64,000 nt of DNA from Pseudomaricurvus hydrocarbonicus (GCF_011602365.1 NZ_JAAONZ010000001.1:186001-250000), one strand, 5' to 3'; shown: positions 48,156-59,612, counted from the first letter of the stretch. The notes: a model not told the origin generated them from the letters alone. Numbers and translations are program-made.

Positions 48156-49811
48156 TCAGAGCAACAACTTGCGAATGTCACTCAACACAGCAACCATGTA
48201 GGTGAAGAAACGGCCACAGTCGGCACCATTAATGGCACGATGGTCATAGGAAACACTCAGCGGCAGCATGTTGCGCGGAATAAACTCTGCTCCGTTCCAA
48301 ACCGGTTTCATCTGCGCTTTGGATACGCCCATAATGGCCACTTCAGGGGCATTCACAATTGGTGTAAAGCCGTTGCCACCGATTGCACCCAAACTGGAAA
48401 TGGTAAAACAACCGCCCTGCATGTCCCGCGGCATGAGCTTGCCGTCACGGGCCTTGGCGGCAATCTCTGCGCTTTCAGCGGCCAGTTCCCACAGCCCTTT
48501 TTTGTTCACATCGCGAATCACCGGCACCATCAGACCGGCCGGCGTATCCACGGCCACACCGATGTGAATGTAGTTTTTCTTCACGATATGCTCGCCATCG
48601 GCGTGCAGCGACACGTTAAAACTGGGTTCGGCTTCCAACGCTGCCGCCGCCGCTTTTAACAGGAACGGCAGTGGTGTCAGCTTGACGCCGCGCTTGTCCG
48701 CCTCCGCTTTCATCGACTTGCGGAAAGCTTCCATCTCGGTAATGTCGGCATCGTCAAACTGCGTCACATGAGGGACGTTTAGCCAGGAGCGGGACATATT
48801 GGCGGCAGTCAATTTGGCAATCTTGCTCATCTTGACCATTTCGATGTCGCCGAACTGGGAAAAATCCACTTCCGGAATGGCAGGAATACCTGAGCCACCC
48901 GAGACTTTACCGCTGTTAACGTCCGCCACCAGTTGCTTCACATAACTGCGGACATCGTCTTTCATAAAGCGCCCACGGGGACCCGAGGGTTTCAGTTTAT
49001 TCAGATCAACGCCCAGCTGACGAGCCAGCTTGCGCACCGAGGGTCCGGCATACACACCGGCCGCACTCTCACGACTATCAGTGGCGGTACTGATGGCTGC
49101 CGGCGCCGGTTTTGGCGCCGGTTGAGCGGCAGGAGCGGGCTTTTGCGCTGCAGCCGGCTGTTGCTCTGAAGCCGACTGTTGCTCTGAAGCCGGCTGGGCT
49201 GCGGGCGCAGAGCCTGTAACTTCCAACAACACCAAATCCGCGCCTTCAGAGACCTTGTCCCCTTCTGCCAATTTGATTTCGAGGATTTTTCCCGCCGCCG
49301 GGGAAGGAATTTCCATGGAAGCTTTATCCGATTCCAAAACCACCAGAGAATCACCTTCGGCAACCTCATCACCGACCGCCACACAGAGCTCTATCACCTC
49401 CACGCTGTCACTGCCGCCGAGATCCGGCACCGGAACCAGTTGTTGAGATGTTGCGCCTGCCGGTGCTGCCGGCGCCTGCTCTTCTGCGTCGGCCGCAACT
49501 GCGGTTTCTTCCGCCTCTGCAGTACTCTCAACCGCTGGCGCGTCATCACTTTCTGACGACGCCTCCCCCTCGAGCTCCAACTCCAGAATGGCATCGCCTT
49601 CGCTGAGGGAGTCACCTTCCTTCACTTTCAGGGATATAACCTTACCCGCTTTGGGGGAGGGAATTTCCATGGAAGCCTTATCAGACTCCAGCACCACCAA
49701 CGACTGCTCAGCCTCAATCACATCACCCGGCTCAACACACACTTCAATAACATCTACCTTGTCCGCACCACCCAGGTCCGGAACAGGAATAATTTCAATA
49801 GCCACACTCAC
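48156..49811 (-). CDS. aceF: pyruvate dehydrogenase E2, dihydrolipoyl acetyltransferase
   Basis: E2 core of pyruvate dehydrogenase, 551 residues. Two lipoyl domains each carry the lipoyl-lysine motif ESDKASMEIPSP (near residues 45 and 165). An Ala/Pro/Gln-rich linker (with two SEQQ repeats) leads to the subunit-binding domain AGPSVRKLARQLGVDLNKL and the catalytic domain with active-site motif SVSYDHRAINGADC. E. coli has three lipoyl domains; two is common in pseudomonads and relatives. The GTG at 49811 follows AAGGAT/GAGGA. Downstream of aceE; no lpd is next to it. Confidence 0.96.
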   Translation of the reverse strand: MSVAIEIIPVPDLGGADKVDVIEVCVEPGDVIEAEQSLVVLESDKASMEIPSPKAGKVISLKVKEGDSLSEGDAILELELEGEASSESDDAPAVESTAEAEETAVAADAEEQAPAAPAGATSQQLVPVPDLGGSDSVEVIELCVAVGDEVAEGDSLVVLESDKASMEIPSPAAGKILEIKLAEGDKVSEGADLVLLEVTGSAPAAQPASEQQSASEQQPAAAQKPAPAAQPAPKPAPAAISTATDSRESAAGVYAGPSVRKLARQLGVDLNKLKPSGPRGRFMKDDVRSYVKQLVADVNSGKVSGGSGIPAIPEVDFSQFGDIEMVKMSKIAKLTAANMSRSWLNVPHVTQFDDADITEMEAFRKSMKAEADKRGVKLTPLPFLLKAAAAALEAEPSFNVSLHADGEHIVKKNYIHIGVAVDTPAGLMVPVIRDVNKKGLWELAAESAEIAAKARDGKLMPRDMQGGCFTISSLGAIGGNGFTPIVNAPEVAIMGVSKAQMKPVWNGAEFIPRNMLPLSVSYDHRAINGADCGRFFTYMVAVLSDIRKLLL

Positions 49812-49834
49812 TCCTCAATCCTTAACTGGTCGAA

Positions 49835-52504
49835 TTAGTTGTACAACGGATCAACTTTATCGGCGGTGATGCCGTACTTTTTCATTGCTTCAGTGACAAC
49901 AGAAGCACTCAGCTCGCCTTCGTCTACCAGTGCTTTCAGTGACGCCAGCACCACAAAATAACGATCAACTTCGAAGTAACGACGCAGGTTTGAGCGGGTA
50001 TCACTGCGGCCAAAACCATCGGTACCCAGCACCGAGAAACGCGCTGGTACAAACGCCCGCAACTGTTCCAGGTAGTTCTTCATGTAATCCGTGGCACCAA
50101 TCACCGGCCCTTTTCTGCCAGCCAGCTGTTGCGTCACGTAAGCCTGTTTCTCTTCGGCTTCAGGGTTCAGCAGGTTGTAACGGGCACAGGTCTGACCTTC
50201 ACGGGTCAACTCATTGACACTGGTCATGCTCCAGACATCCGATTCGATACCGTAGTCTTCACGCAGCATCTCAGCAGCAGCTTCCACTTCACGCAAGATG
50301 GTACCGGCCCCCATCAACTGTACGCGCGTGTCAGCGTCTTTACCTTCTTTGAGCAGGTACATGCCCTTGATGATGCCCTCTTCTGCCCCAATCGGCATTT
50401 CAGGGTGCTTGTAGTTTTCGTTCATGGTGGTGATGTAGTAGAAGCAGTTCTCTTTATCTCCGAACATCCGCTTCATACCATCCTGAACAATCACCGCCAA
50501 TTCGTAACTGTAAGTCGGGTCATAGGTGCGACAATTGGGGATGGTGTTGGCCAGAATGTGGCTGTGGCCATCCTGATGCTGCAAACCTTCTCCGTTCAGA
50601 GTGGTTCGACCCGCCGTGGCACCGATCAGGAAACCGCGCGCCTGGCTGTCGCCAGCTGCCCAAGCCAGATCACCAATGCGCTGAAAACCAAACATGGAGT
50701 AATACACATAAAACGGCACCAGAGGACAAGCGCTGTTGCTGTAGGCGGTTGCCGCTGCAATCCAGGCCGACATCGCACCCGCTTCGTTAATCCCCTCTTC
50801 GAGGATCTGTCCCTGCTTACTCTCTTTGTAAAACATGATCTGGTCGTGATCGTGCGGGGTGTACTGCTGACCCGCTGAAGAGTAAATACCCAGCTGGCGG
50901 AACATGCCCTCCATACCAAAGGTACGAGCCTCATCCGGTACGATGGGCACGACGCGCTCACCCATGGCTTTGTCTTTTACCAGCGTCGACAACAAGCGCA
51001 CAAACGCCATGGTGGTGGAAATTTCACGCTCACCGCTGCTCTTCATCTGTGCTTTAAAGGCATCCAGAGCTGGAGTTTTCAGCGCCGGAAAGTCCGCTTT
51101 ACGAGCCGGCAGATAACCATTCAGCTCTTTGCGGCGCTTGTTCATATACACCATTTCAGGGCTGTCAGGCGCCGGACGATAGTAAGGAACGCTCTTTAAC
51201 TCGTCGTCCGAGATGGGAATGCCAAAACGATCACGGAAGCGCTTGAGGCTTTCCAGATCCAGCTTTTTCACCGAGTGGGTTTCATTCTGCGCTTCAGCAG
51301 CTTCACCCATACCGTAACCTTTCACGGTCTGCGCCAGAATCACCGTTGGCTGCCCTTTGTGTGCCACCGCCTCGGCGTAAGCCGCGTAGACTTTAAACGG
51401 GTCGTGGCCACCGCGATTGAGGTACATGATGTCTTCGTCGCTGAGATCTTTCACCAACTCCAGCAACTCAGGGTATTTGCCGAAGAAATGCTCACGGGTA
51501 TAGGCCCCGCCATTGGCTTTGTAGTTCTGCAATTCACCGTCACAGACTTCGTCCATACGTTTTTGCAACAGACCCGTGGTGTCTTTTTCCAGCAAGGCGT
51601 CCCAATGACGGCCCCACACCACTTTGATCACATTCCAGCCCGCGCCGCGGAAAGACCCTTCCAGCTCCTGAATAATCTTGCCGTTACCACGTACCGGCCC
51701 GTCCAGGCGCTGCAAGTTACAGTTCACCACAAAGATCAGGTTTTCCAGCTGCTCACGGCCGGCCAGGGAAATGGCGCCCAGGCTTTCTGGCTCATCACAC
51801 TCACCGTCGCCAAGGAAAGCCCAAACTTTACGATCACCCCGTGGCGACAGACCACGAGCTGACATGTAGCGCATCACGTGCGCCTGATAAATGGCCTGAA
51901 TGGGACCCAACCCCATGGAAACGGTCGGGAACTGCCAGTAATCCGGCATCAGCCAGGGGTGCGGGTAAGAGGACAGGCCGCCGCCATCGACTTCGCGACG
52001 GAAACTGTCCAGCTGTTCTTCGTTAAAACGCCCTTCCAGATAGGAGCGCGCGTACATGCCCGGAGACGAGTGCCCCTGAAAATAAATCAGATCACCTTCT
52101 TCCTCACCCTCGCCGCCACGGAAGAAATAGTTAAAACCCACATCGTACAGGGTCGCGGAAGAGGCGAATGAGGAAATATGCCCCCCCAGACCCTCGTTGT
52201 TATCGTTAGCGCGCATGACCATCGCCAAAGCATTCCAACGAATCAGAGACCGAATACGACGCTCCATGAACAGATCGCCAGGCATGCGCTTTTCTGAGGT
52301 CACCGGAATGGTATTGCGGTAAGGGGTGGTAATGGCTGCAGGCAGCTGCACACCCGCATCAGTGGCCCGATCGGCCAACTGCTTCAGCAAGAATGCTGCC
52401 CGGCCCTTGCCGCCATAGCGAATCACTGAGTGCATTGCGTCTAACCACTCGCGAGTCTCCAGGGAATCCACATCCTCCTGCACCCGATTTTCCTCAATAC
52501 TCAT
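49835..52504 (-). CDS. aceE: pyruvate dehydrogenase E1, homodimeric
   Basis: Thiamin-diphosphate-dependent decarboxylase of pyruvate, 889 residues, the usual length for homodimeric E1. The ThDP motif reads [16 protein letters not shown], continuing to [19 protein letters not shown]. The catalytic-loop HSVKKLDLE and the C-terminal [19 protein letters not shown] are typical. First gene of aceE-aceF with 23 bases between them. No pdhR-type regulator is upstream. Confidence 0.97.
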   Translation of the reverse strand: MSIEENRVQEDVDSLETREWLDAMHSVIRYGGKGRAAFLLKQLADRATDAGVQLPAAITTPYRNTIPVTSEKRMPGDLFMERRIRSLIRWNALAMVMRANDNNEGLGGHISSFASSATLYDVGFNYFFRGGEGEEEGDLIYFQGHSSPGMYARSYLEGRFNEEQLDSFRREVDGGGLSSYPHPWLMPDYWQFPTVSMGLGPIQAIYQAHVMRYMSARGLSPRGDRKVWAFLGDGECDEPESLGAISLAGREQLENLIFVVNCNLQRLDGPVRGNGKIIQELEGSFRGAGWNVIKVVWGRHWDALLEKDTTGLLQKRMDEVCDGELQNYKANGGAYTREHFFGKYPELLELVKDLSDEDIMYLNRGGHDPFKVYAAYAEAVAHKGQPTVILAQTVKGYGMGEAAEAQNETHSVKKLDLESLKRFRDRFGIPISDDELKSVPYYRPAPDSPEMVYMNKRRKELNGYLPARKADFPALKTPALDAFKAQMKSSGEREISTTMAFVRLLSTLVKDKAMGERVVPIVPDEARTFGMEGMFRQLGIYSSAGQQYTPHDHDQIMFYKESKQGQILEEGINEAGAMSAWIAAATAYSNSACPLVPFYVYYSMFGFQRIGDLAWAAGDSQARGFLIGATAGRTTLNGEGLQHQDGHSHILANTIPNCRTYDPTYSYELAVIVQDGMKRMFGDKENCFYYITTMNENYKHPEMPIGAEEGIIKGMYLLKEGKDADTRVQLMGAGTILREVEAAAEMLREDYGIESDVWSMTSVNELTREGQTCARYNLLNPEAEEKQAYVTQQLAGRKGPVIGATDYMKNYLEQLRAFVPARFSVLGTDGFGRSDTRSNLRRYFEVDRYFVVLASLKALVDEGELSASVVTEAMKKYGITADKVDPLYN

Positions 52505-52973
52505 AATTCTTAATCCTGTCTGTCAAACTCAAAAATGCCACCCCAAGAGGGTCACTAGAGTATAGGCACCGATTCACTCGCCGGTCACCTACATGGCCTC
52601 CAAAAAATTTGTAGTATTTTTACATAAAGTCCATTGGAATTACAAGACGGAGACCGCCAGCCAGCCCACAATTGCGGAAAAAGCGTTAAGAATTAACGAT
52701 AATTCACACTCAACAAATGTAGAATAACTACAAGACAGGCTGCCAAAGTTTCGCCACATGGTAATAATAACGATTTACAGGCTGGCCAGAGCAGGCAATA
52801 CCCGCGGGAAATTCCGGCCTGATGACGGCCTGCCTGGCCGGCAGGCCGAGAGGGTGAAGGACACTCAAGCAAACGACCAGCTTAAGTGACTTCTTAGGCA
52901 ATGGGGTGACGCGGACACAGCCGTCAGCTCCCGCTATACCGCCTGCGGACAAACAGGCCAAGGGGCAGCGAGC
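52505..52973. other. intergenic region upstream of aceE
   Basis: No gene seen. It should contain the aceE promoter; a TATACT hexamer lies near 52560 on the minus strand without a clear -35 partner. A perfect 8-bp stem (GGCCTGCC / GGCAGGCC, 52827-52847, loop TGGCC) follows the M16 gene but has no T-tract. Confidence 0.5.
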
Positions 52974-55805
52974 TCAAGGGTAAGTGTAGGTGTCTGAGTC
53001 CAGCTTTAGCGCCTCCAAATTCGGAATCTCACGGGTTGATTCAATCTCTACGGGCTCAGCCCCCGCCGTTAACCACAATTCACGGGGCGCCCCCAACACC
53101 GACCGACTGTATTGAGACACCGTTTCAGGCGTGAGGGCTTTCACGGCCGCAATCAACTCCGAACGCCGATCAAAGTTCGTATGATTGGCGATAATTTCAG
53201 ACCAGTAGCGGTCAGCCTGCTCCACCATGTTCTTCGGCGCTTCATTGAGCTGTGCCAAAATCGCCTTGCGGTAATTTGCAAAATCCGGGGTTTTACCCAC
53301 CTGGGCGTCAACATACTGCTGAATTTCACCTACCACATCGGCCAAGGGGGTTGATGGCGACTGCACCAGGAACACATTGCCCGACACATCTTTCAGCCCC
53401 ATGCTGGTCACAAATACGATATAGCCCAATTGTTTTTCGGTACGCAACTGATGGAAAAATGACGAGCTCAACATTTGCCGCATCAACATCATGTTGGCAC
53501 GGTCTTTCACGCTATCACCCTGCGCCTGAATATACAGTGCCGCCACCACGTCCCGATGATTCACCGGTAAATGATAATGTGAGGCCCCCACCGGCAGCTT
53601 GACCACTCTGGCGGATGGCATCAGCGGCGTGGTTTCCTCTGCCGGCTGGTCGTAAAGTTTATACTCGATCAATGTGGCCAGCTTCAACGCTTCCTGACGA
53701 TACAGATTGCCAAACAGCAACACCTGAGTATGACTGCCTTGCCACAAATTGGCGGCAAAACGCCTGAGGTCGGCAAGATTGACGGATTCCAGCGCATCGG
53801 CCAACTCCAACTCATCCCACAACGGTGAGAACATCAACGCCGGTAATTTTTGAAACAGCTGTTCATAGGGCGTTAATGTCTTCTGATTGCGCCAGCTGCG
53901 AATCAATTCCTGTTTCAGGCTGTCGAAGCGCTCCGACTTAAAGCGACCACGATCAATGGCGTTCAGAATGCGGTTCAGCAAGGCCCCCTGGCGATCATTA
54001 TAGCCCCCCACCCTGATATCAAAACCGCGACTGTTGGCTCGGACATTAAAGTTCAGTCCGGCCAGCATGGCCGGATAGGCATACTCATTAAGAGAGTCAT
54101 TCACCAACGCCGCGTACAAATGAGCCAAGGCAGCATTTTTCGCAGACTGCCCAACCAGAGGTGCATAGGTTCTGATATTGATGCTCGCCCGAGGGACCTT
54201 ATATTGATTATCTTGCTTAAACCAAACATCAATGGCTTCCGACTTTTTGATCAGCGCCGGCACATTCGTAACCTTCTCCATGGACGGCAATGCCTTAACC
54301 GTCAGATGGCGGGGAATGAAACGGTTTTTTTCCGGCAGATGCAGCTTTTCCAGCTCGGCCTTGGGTACGCTGGCCACTTCGTATCGCAACTGCTCAATGG
54401 CATAAGGCGTGCTGTAAAAAGGACTGACTTGATTGGTTTCAACACTGGGCGCGGTCACCACCCAAAGGAAATTGTCGGGTCGTAACAATTTTAAATAACG
54501 GCGTATCAGCCTGGGGCTGTATTCATCAAAGGCATAACGCCCGCGGATAATGTCTGTGGCCGGGTAGAGATGCATCTGACTGGCCAAACGGCTGGTCACA
54601 TCAATAGCTTCCCCCTTTTCGGCAAAGCGAAACGCGATTTCTGCCAGCCGTTGCTGCTCTTCAAAACGCCACTCTTCCACCCCTTTCTCGCGGATAAGCT
54701 GAATCATGCGGAACGTGGTAGCCACCACCTTTTCCTGGTTTTTCAGGCCCTCGGGGGTTAATTGAATAGAGATATTAAAGGTGTTTTCGTTGCGGCCGCC
54801 GTAGCCGGAACCCGCACTCAAACCTTCCGCCCACCCCAGCTGTTTCAGTAACGACAACAAACTGCCTTCACCTTCATGTCCCAGCAAGCTACCCAGGTAT
54901 TGCAGCGGTTTTTCTTTGTAATACTTTTCGGCAGACGGGATGGGAAACAACATGGCCAGCCGCCGCTCTTCCTTTACCGGCTTGATGCTCACACGAGCTG
55001 GCAAAATATCGCCGGTAAACAATTTCTCGCCAGAGATGGTCTTTTTGGTTTCGTGAGACGGTATCTGGCTGAATCGCTGTTCCACCATCTCACGCAGCTG
55101 TGGCAATGACTCCCGGCCCAGCACCACCAACGTCATATTACTGGCGGAATAAAAATCCTGATAAAACTGCAATAAGTCCTCACGCACTGGATCCTCTTCG
55201 GTATTCGACAAGGTATCGAGACTACCGACACTGAATTTGGACATGGGGTGCCGCGAACTGACAATTTGACCGAGCACATCCAGCTCACGTCGATAAGGAT
55301 TTTTTATTTTAGACTTGTACTCGGAATGAACGGCATTGCGCTCGCGATCTACATACTCTTCAGTGAACGATGGCGCCACAAAAAACTGGGCAAAGCGATC
55401 CAGAGCTTCATCCAGGTAAGTGTGTTCAACATCAAAGAAATAGTTTGTGTGCTCACTGCTGGTATAAGCATTATGAGTACCCCCATGGGTACTGATAAAG
55501 GATTGATATTCACCCGGCAGCGGGTATTTCTCGGTCCCCAGAAACAACATATGCTCAAGGAAATGGGCCAGCCCCTGACGGTCCTGGGGATCATCGGCGC
55601 TGCCAACGTCGACATCCAGGGCAGCCGACGCTTTATCGCTTTTCGGGTCAGAGATCAACAGCACCCTTAACTGATTCGACAGCGACAGATATTGGTAGTC
55701 TCGCTCGTCGTTGGGGCTCTTCGCCACCTCCTGCCCCCAGCTTAAGCCAGGAACAACAACCAACAACAACAGTAGGACACCGCCATACACACGCAAAAAC
55801 TGCAA
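52974..55805 (-). CDS. M16 family insulinase-like zinc metallopeptidase
   Basis: Exported pitrilysin/insulysin-type protease, 943 residues. A signal peptide (FLRVYGGVLLLLLVVVPGLS) begins the protein. The inverted zinc motif HxxEH is in LAHFLEHMLFLGTEKYP, with the distal Glu in ERNAVHSEYKSK. The remaining three domains of the clamshell are present at full length. It resembles PtrA and probably degrades peptides in the periplasm. TTG at 55805 follows AAAGGAG by about 6 bases, so I accept this unusual start. Confidence 0.9.
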   Translation of the reverse strand: MQFLRVYGGVLLLLLVVVPGLSWGQEVAKSPNDERDYQYLSLSNQLRVLLISDPKSDKASAALDVDVGSADDPQDRQGLAHFLEHMLFLGTEKYPLPGEYQSFISTHGGTHNAYTSSEHTNYFFDVEHTYLDEALDRFAQFFVAPSFTEEYVDRERNAVHSEYKSKIKNPYRRELDVLGQIVSSRHPMSKFSVGSLDTLSNTEEDPVREDLLQFYQDFYSASNMTLVVLGRESLPQLREMVEQRFSQIPSHETKKTISGEKLFTGDILPARVSIKPVKEERRLAMLFPIPSAEKYYKEKPLQYLGSLLGHEGEGSLLSLLKQLGWAEGLSAGSGYGGRNENTFNISIQLTPEGLKNQEKVVATTFRMIQLIREKGVEEWRFEEQQRLAEIAFRFAEKGEAIDVTSRLASQMHLYPATDIIRGRYAFDEYSPRLIRRYLKLLRPDNFLWVVTAPSVETNQVSPFYSTPYAIEQLRYEVASVPKAELEKLHLPEKNRFIPRHLTVKALPSMEKVTNVPALIKKSEAIDVWFKQDNQYKVPRASINIRTYAPLVGQSAKNAALAHLYAALVNDSLNEYAYPAMLAGLNFNVRANSRGFDIRVGGYNDRQGALLNRILNAIDRGRFKSERFDSLKQELIRSWRNQKTLTPYEQLFQKLPALMFSPLWDELELADALESVNLADLRRFAANLWQGSHTQVLLFGNLYRQEALKLATLIEYKLYDQPAEETTPLMPSARVVKLPVGASHYHLPVNHRDVVAALYIQAQGDSVKDRANMMLMRQMLSSSFFHQLRTEKQLGYIVFVTSMGLKDVSGNVFLVQSPSTPLADVVGEIQQYVDAQVGKTPDFANYRKAILAQLNEAPKNMVEQADRYWSEIIANHTNFDRRSELIAAVKALTPETVSQYSRSVLGAPRELWLTAGAEPVEIESTREIPNLEALKLDSDTYTYP

Positions 55806-55975
55806 GAGCTACTCCTTTATCAGTAGGGCCAATCCATGAATACCCCACCACAATGCTACAATCTTGAACCCGGGATTCTGCTTATCCTGCCCGATTCAAG
55901 GTTTACGGACTGCCTGGACCAAGAGCCATACAGAGCACCACAGACACTCCGCCGACGATTTCATCGCTATTTTTG

Positions 55976-57061
55976 CTAGGCCTTACTTTCTGCCTTCGGC
56001 ACAGCAATGGCATCACCTGAAACCGGCCAGGCGTTGAGGATGGCCTTAAACAACGTCGCCAAGGGGATCGCAAAAAACACCCCCCAGAAGCCCCACAACC
56101 CCCCAAACACCAATACCGCTAGAATAATCGCCACCGGGTGGAGGTTCACCGCCTCTGAAAACAGCAAGGGCACCAACACATTACCGTCCAAACCCTGGAT
56201 GACACAGTAGACAGCAAACAACCAGTAAAATTCGGTGCCCGGCCCCCATTGAAACAAGCCTATCAACAAAACCGGAATGGTGACCACCGCCGCCCCGATA
56301 TAGGGAATCAACACCGATAAACCGACCGCCAAACCCAATAACAAAGCATAGTTCAACCCCAGCATAATAAAGGCAATGTAAGAGGTAATACCGACGACCA
56401 GAATTTCAATCACCTTACCACGCACATAGTTGGCGACCTGGTCATTCATTTCATGCCATATCTGACTCATCATCGGCCTGCGGTTAGGCAGATAACTGGT
56501 GATCCAACACAATATCTGCTCGCTGTCCTTCAGAAAGAAAAACACCAATATCGGCACCAGAATAACGTAGATAAAAATACCGGCAACCAACGGTAAATTG
56601 GCAACCGAATAGGTCAGCACATTCTGCCCGATCGCTCCCAGCTCCCTTCCCGCCGAAGCCATCAATTGCTGAACCTGCTGCTCAGATATCAGCTGTGGGT
56701 ACTGCTCGGGCAACAACAGCAGTAACTGCTGCCCCTCGGTCAACATGCGGGGGATCTCAGCCACCAAGCGGGCTGTCTGCTGCCAGACAACCGGCATCAG
56801 ATAAAGAAAAAACACCCCCAGGGCAGCCAACAACAGGCAGGTGGCAATACTGACCGCCACCCAGTGCGGCACCTTCCACTGTTTGAGGCGATCCACCAAC
56901 CCCTGCAAAAGAAAGGCAATGATCAGCGCCGTAATGGCTGGGGCCAGTACCGAGCCCAGTGTCAATATAATGACAAGACTGGCAATCAGCAGGAACGCCA
57001 ACAATACAGCTTCTTCCTCACCGAAATACCGATCAAACCAGCCTCTGACAATCTTTAACAC
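55976..57061 (-). CDS. AI-2E family transporter (PerM-like), second copy
   Basis: Paralogue of the permease at 1195-2259. About 361 residues with membrane helices clustered at both ends and a helical middle; signature LLGLAVGLSVLIPYIGAAVVTIPV. I chose the GTG at 57061 because AAGGAG lies 8 bases upstream; the ATG at 57091 would add ten residues without a good ribosome site. The substrate is unknown. It converges on nothing nearby and ends 170 bases before the M16 gene start region. Confidence 0.88.
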   Translation of the reverse strand: MLKIVRGWFDRYFGEEEAVLLAFLLIASLVIILTLGSVLAPAITALIIAFLLQGLVDRLKQWKVPHWVAVSIATCLLLAALGVFFLYLMPVVWQQTARLVAEIPRMLTEGQQLLLLLPEQYPQLISEQQVQQLMASAGRELGAIGQNVLTYSVANLPLVAGIFIYVILVPILVFFFLKDSEQILCWITSYLPNRRPMMSQIWHEMNDQVANYVRGKVIEILVVGITSYIAFIMLGLNYALLLGLAVGLSVLIPYIGAAVVTIPVLLIGLFQWGPGTEFYWLFAVYCVIQGLDGNVLVPLLFSEAVNLHPVAIILAVLVFGGLWGFWGVFFAIPLATLFKAILNAWPVSGDAIAVPKAESKA

Positions 57062-57250
57062 GCACCCTTCTCCTTTGGCCTGTAAAAACATTGCTCACAG
57101 GCACGTTAACGCTCTAAATACTACTGGGGGTTCACCTGACCAACGGACGGTGACTGATTTTACTCTCGCTGTTACAACACAGCATTTAATAGCCCGGCCT
57201 TGTAAATTCCTATGCCCGGGCTTGATAACCAGGACCCGGTTTAATCACTC

Positions 57251-57472
57251 TCACCCGGTCTTCTTGATAACGTAGCAATAACAGCCATTGTGCTGGCTGC
57301 TTTCCAACATTTCATGACCACTTAACTCGGTAAAGGTCTTAAAATCACGCACCGATCCGGCATCGGTTGCCAGGACCTTAATGGTTTCCCCTGGCTGAAT
57401 TTGATTCAACGCCTGCTTGGCCTTTAATAACGGCAGCGGGCACGACAGCCCCCGCGCATCGACTTCCTGCAT
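57251..57472 (-). CDS. TusA-family sulfurtransferase
   Basis: Small protein of 73 residues with the family motif RGLSCPLPLLKAKQAL; the Cys of the CPxP motif carries persulfide sulfur. Members deliver sulfur to tRNA thiolation, molybdopterin or other pathways. It is a TusA/YeeD-type protein, but which acceptor it serves cannot be told. It precedes the AI-2E permease on the same strand with about 190 bases between. Confidence 0.9.
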   Translation of the reverse strand: MQEVDARGLSCPLPLLKAKQALNQIQPGETIKVLATDAGSVRDFKTFTELSGHEMLESSQHNGCYCYVIKKTG

Positions 57473-57854
57473 TATCTCTAGCTCACATAATTAGCGGATA
57501 CTTACTTCTGGACCGCAGGGCCCGGAAGGATTTTTTCAGCGGTTTCGCAGTCTGAATATTACCAGATGTCATGAAACAGCCCCAGCGACATCCTCAAACC
57601 ACTCAAAGTGAACGGAGCAGCAATAATGTCTAAGACGACGCCTGATCACAAGCCTTATCCTTCCCAAGGGCGATATGGCGCACCGCCAAACGGTACACCC
57701 CGCCCCGCGACAGTGGTCGCTTACAACGCCTGAAAGACAGCTTTGTCCCGTGCCGACCCGTTGTGATAAGCACTGGTGAGCGTAAGCCAACTGCGCTAGA
57801 GTTACCCCAAGATTCAAAGGTACTATTCAACGGTACTAAAAGGTATTCAAAGAC
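57473..57854. other. divergent region between tusA-like gene and bepA
   Basis: No gene seen. Short frames on the minus strand (57569-57830) show no protein character. It should hold divergent promoters for the two neighbours. Confidence 0.45.
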
Positions 57855-59360
57855 GTGTTAACACTGACCACCAAACACCCAGCTACTCACAGAAGCAAGA
57901 CGCTCAAAGCCATGGGCCGTAATTTGCTCAGTGCCGTCGCCCTTTCAAGTGCTGTCATCTCACCGTTGTTTACCAGTGATAGCCTTGCAGAAAGCTACAA
58001 CCTGCCCGAGCTGGGAGACGCCAGCTCGGCAGTGGTCTCACCGCAACAGGAATATGAGCTTGGCCAGACCTGGCTGAGATTATATCGCAGCCGGGTTCCC
58101 ACTTCTTCAGACCCCTTGCTGCACACCTACATCGAACAACTTCTGGGGCGACTGGCTCAAAGCAGCCAACTGAACGACCGCCGTCTGGAATTGATTGTGG
58201 TCAAGAACCCAACCATGAACGCCTTTGCTGTGCCGGGTGGTGTAGTCGGCGTCCACACGGGCTTGTTCTTGTACGCGGAGTCTGAGGCACAACTGGCCTC
58301 GGTCCTTTCACACGAACTGGCCCACTTGAGCCAACGCCATTTTGCCCGCGGTGTGGAGATGCAGCAAAAAAACAGCATCCCGATGATGGCCGCCATGCTC
58401 GCCAGCCTGGTGTTAGCCGCGACCGCCGGCGGGGATGCGGGCATTGCCGCACTCACCGCCACTCAGGCAGCGGCTTTAGACTCACAACTGCGCTTCAGCC
58501 GACAGAACGAACAGGAAGCGGACCGCATAGGCATGCAGACCATGGTTGCGGCCGGTGAAGACCCCTACGCCGTGCCCGCCATGTTCGAACGCATGCTCAA
58601 AGCCACTCGCTACAGCCGGCGCCCGCCGGAGTTTTTACTGACTCACCCGGTCACCGAAAGCCGCATCGCCGATGCTCTCAACCGCGCCAATAAATACCCT
58701 CGCCAGCAATACCCGGTTGATCTGGATTTTTATTTAATGCGTGCCCGGATTCAGCTGCAGCATGACCAGACACCCCAGGATTCGGTCAAGCGCTTCAGCA
58801 GTGAGCTCAGCGGCGAAAGCCTCTCCGCCGAGGCCAGCCGCTACGGCCTGGTATTAGCGCTGACGGAAGCCTCACAACTCGATCGCGCACGGGCAACGCT
58901 ACAACCACTGTTGCAAAGTCATCCGGATAAAGATGCCTACATCATTGCCGAGGCGAACATTTACGCCGCGGAGCACAATTACGAAAAAGCGCAGGCCTTA
59001 CTGGAGCAGCAACTGTCCCAAAATCCCGACCATCACGCCTACAATGTGCGTTACGCCGAGCTACTGATGAAGTCTGGAAACTATGCCCGCAGCGAAGAAG
59101 TTCTGGAAAAACATGTGCGTCGTCGCCCCAAGGACGACTCTGTCTGGTATTTACTGGCTGAGGTACATGGACTGGCGGGTAACATACTGGGTGTACACGA
59201 AGCCCGGGCCGAATACTTTATCCTAAACGGTGTCTTCGACAAGGCTCAGATACAACTCAGAAATGCGCTCAAACTGTCCCGGGGCAGCTATCACAAAACC
59301 GCCCTGCTGGAAGAAAAACTGAAACAGGTCGCAAAAATGCAAAGCGACAGCAATCTCTGA
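57855..59360 (+). CDS. bepA: BepA-type periplasmic M48 metallopeptidase with TPR repeats
   Basis: Periplasmic protease/chaperone that supervises outer-membrane protein assembly (LptD, BamA). 501 residues. A signal region (LLSAVALSSAVISPLFTSDSLAE) is followed by the zinc motif SHELAHLSQRHF and the third ligand in EQEADRIGMQTM. The C-terminal half consists of TPR-like repeats (YEKAQALLEQQLSQNPDH). GTG at 57855 with AAGGT upstream, or ATG at 57912, may begin the protein. Confidence 0.9.
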   Translation: MLTLTTKHPATHRSKTLKAMGRNLLSAVALSSAVISPLFTSDSLAESYNLPELGDASSAVVSPQQEYELGQTWLRLYRSRVPTSSDPLLHTYIEQLLGRLAQSSQLNDRRLELIVVKNPTMNAFAVPGGVVGVHTGLFLYAESEAQLASVLSHELAHLSQRHFARGVEMQQKNSIPMMAAMLASLVLAATAGGDAGIAALTATQAAALDSQLRFSRQNEQEADRIGMQTMVAAGEDPYAVPAMFERMLKATRYSRRPPEFLLTHPVTESRIADALNRANKYPRQQYPVDLDFYLMRARIQLQHDQTPQDSVKRFSSELSGESLSAEASRYGLVLALTEASQLDRARATLQPLLQSHPDKDAYIIAEANIYAAEHNYEKAQALLEQQLSQNPDHHAYNVRYAELLMKSGNYARSEEVLEKHVRRRPKDDSVWYLLAEVHGLAGNILGVHEARAEYFILNGVFDKAQIQLRNALKLSRGSYHKTALLEEKLKQVAKMQSDSNL

Positions 59361-59366
59361 CAACCC

Positions 59367-59612
59367 TTAATAATGAGGCGGCCTTTCATCCACCGCCGGC
59401 CCAGGAAGTTCGTCCGCGCTCAAATCCATGGATTTGAGCTTTTCCGCCAACATTTGCAGCTGCAGCTGTTGGCGAGCCAACAGCCTATCCTGTTCGGCAA
59501 TCACCTTATCCAGCGATTGCAGCGTGTCTTCGTGAAAAGCCAGCCGGGTTTCCAACTCTTCAATTCGGTCATTCAGCACTTTCTGGTCAACGTCATAGTT
59601 ATCGCTGCACAT
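59367..59612 (-). CDS. slyX: SlyX family protein
   Basis: Small coiled-coil protein of 81 residues, function not established. DRIEELETRLAFHEDTLQSL and AEQDRLLARQQLQLQML form the characteristic heptad region; the tail is Pro-rich and ends RPPHY as in other SlyX proteins. Converges on bepA, with 6 bases between the stops. Confidence 0.92.
   Translation of the reverse strand: MCSDNYDVDQKVLNDRIEELETRLAFHEDTLQSLDKVIAEQDRLLARQQLQLQMLAEKLKSMDLSADELPGPAVDERPPHY

Noticed and set aside
52827-52847. Terminator after the M16 peptidase gene
   Set aside because: The stem is perfect but no T-tract follows on either strand.
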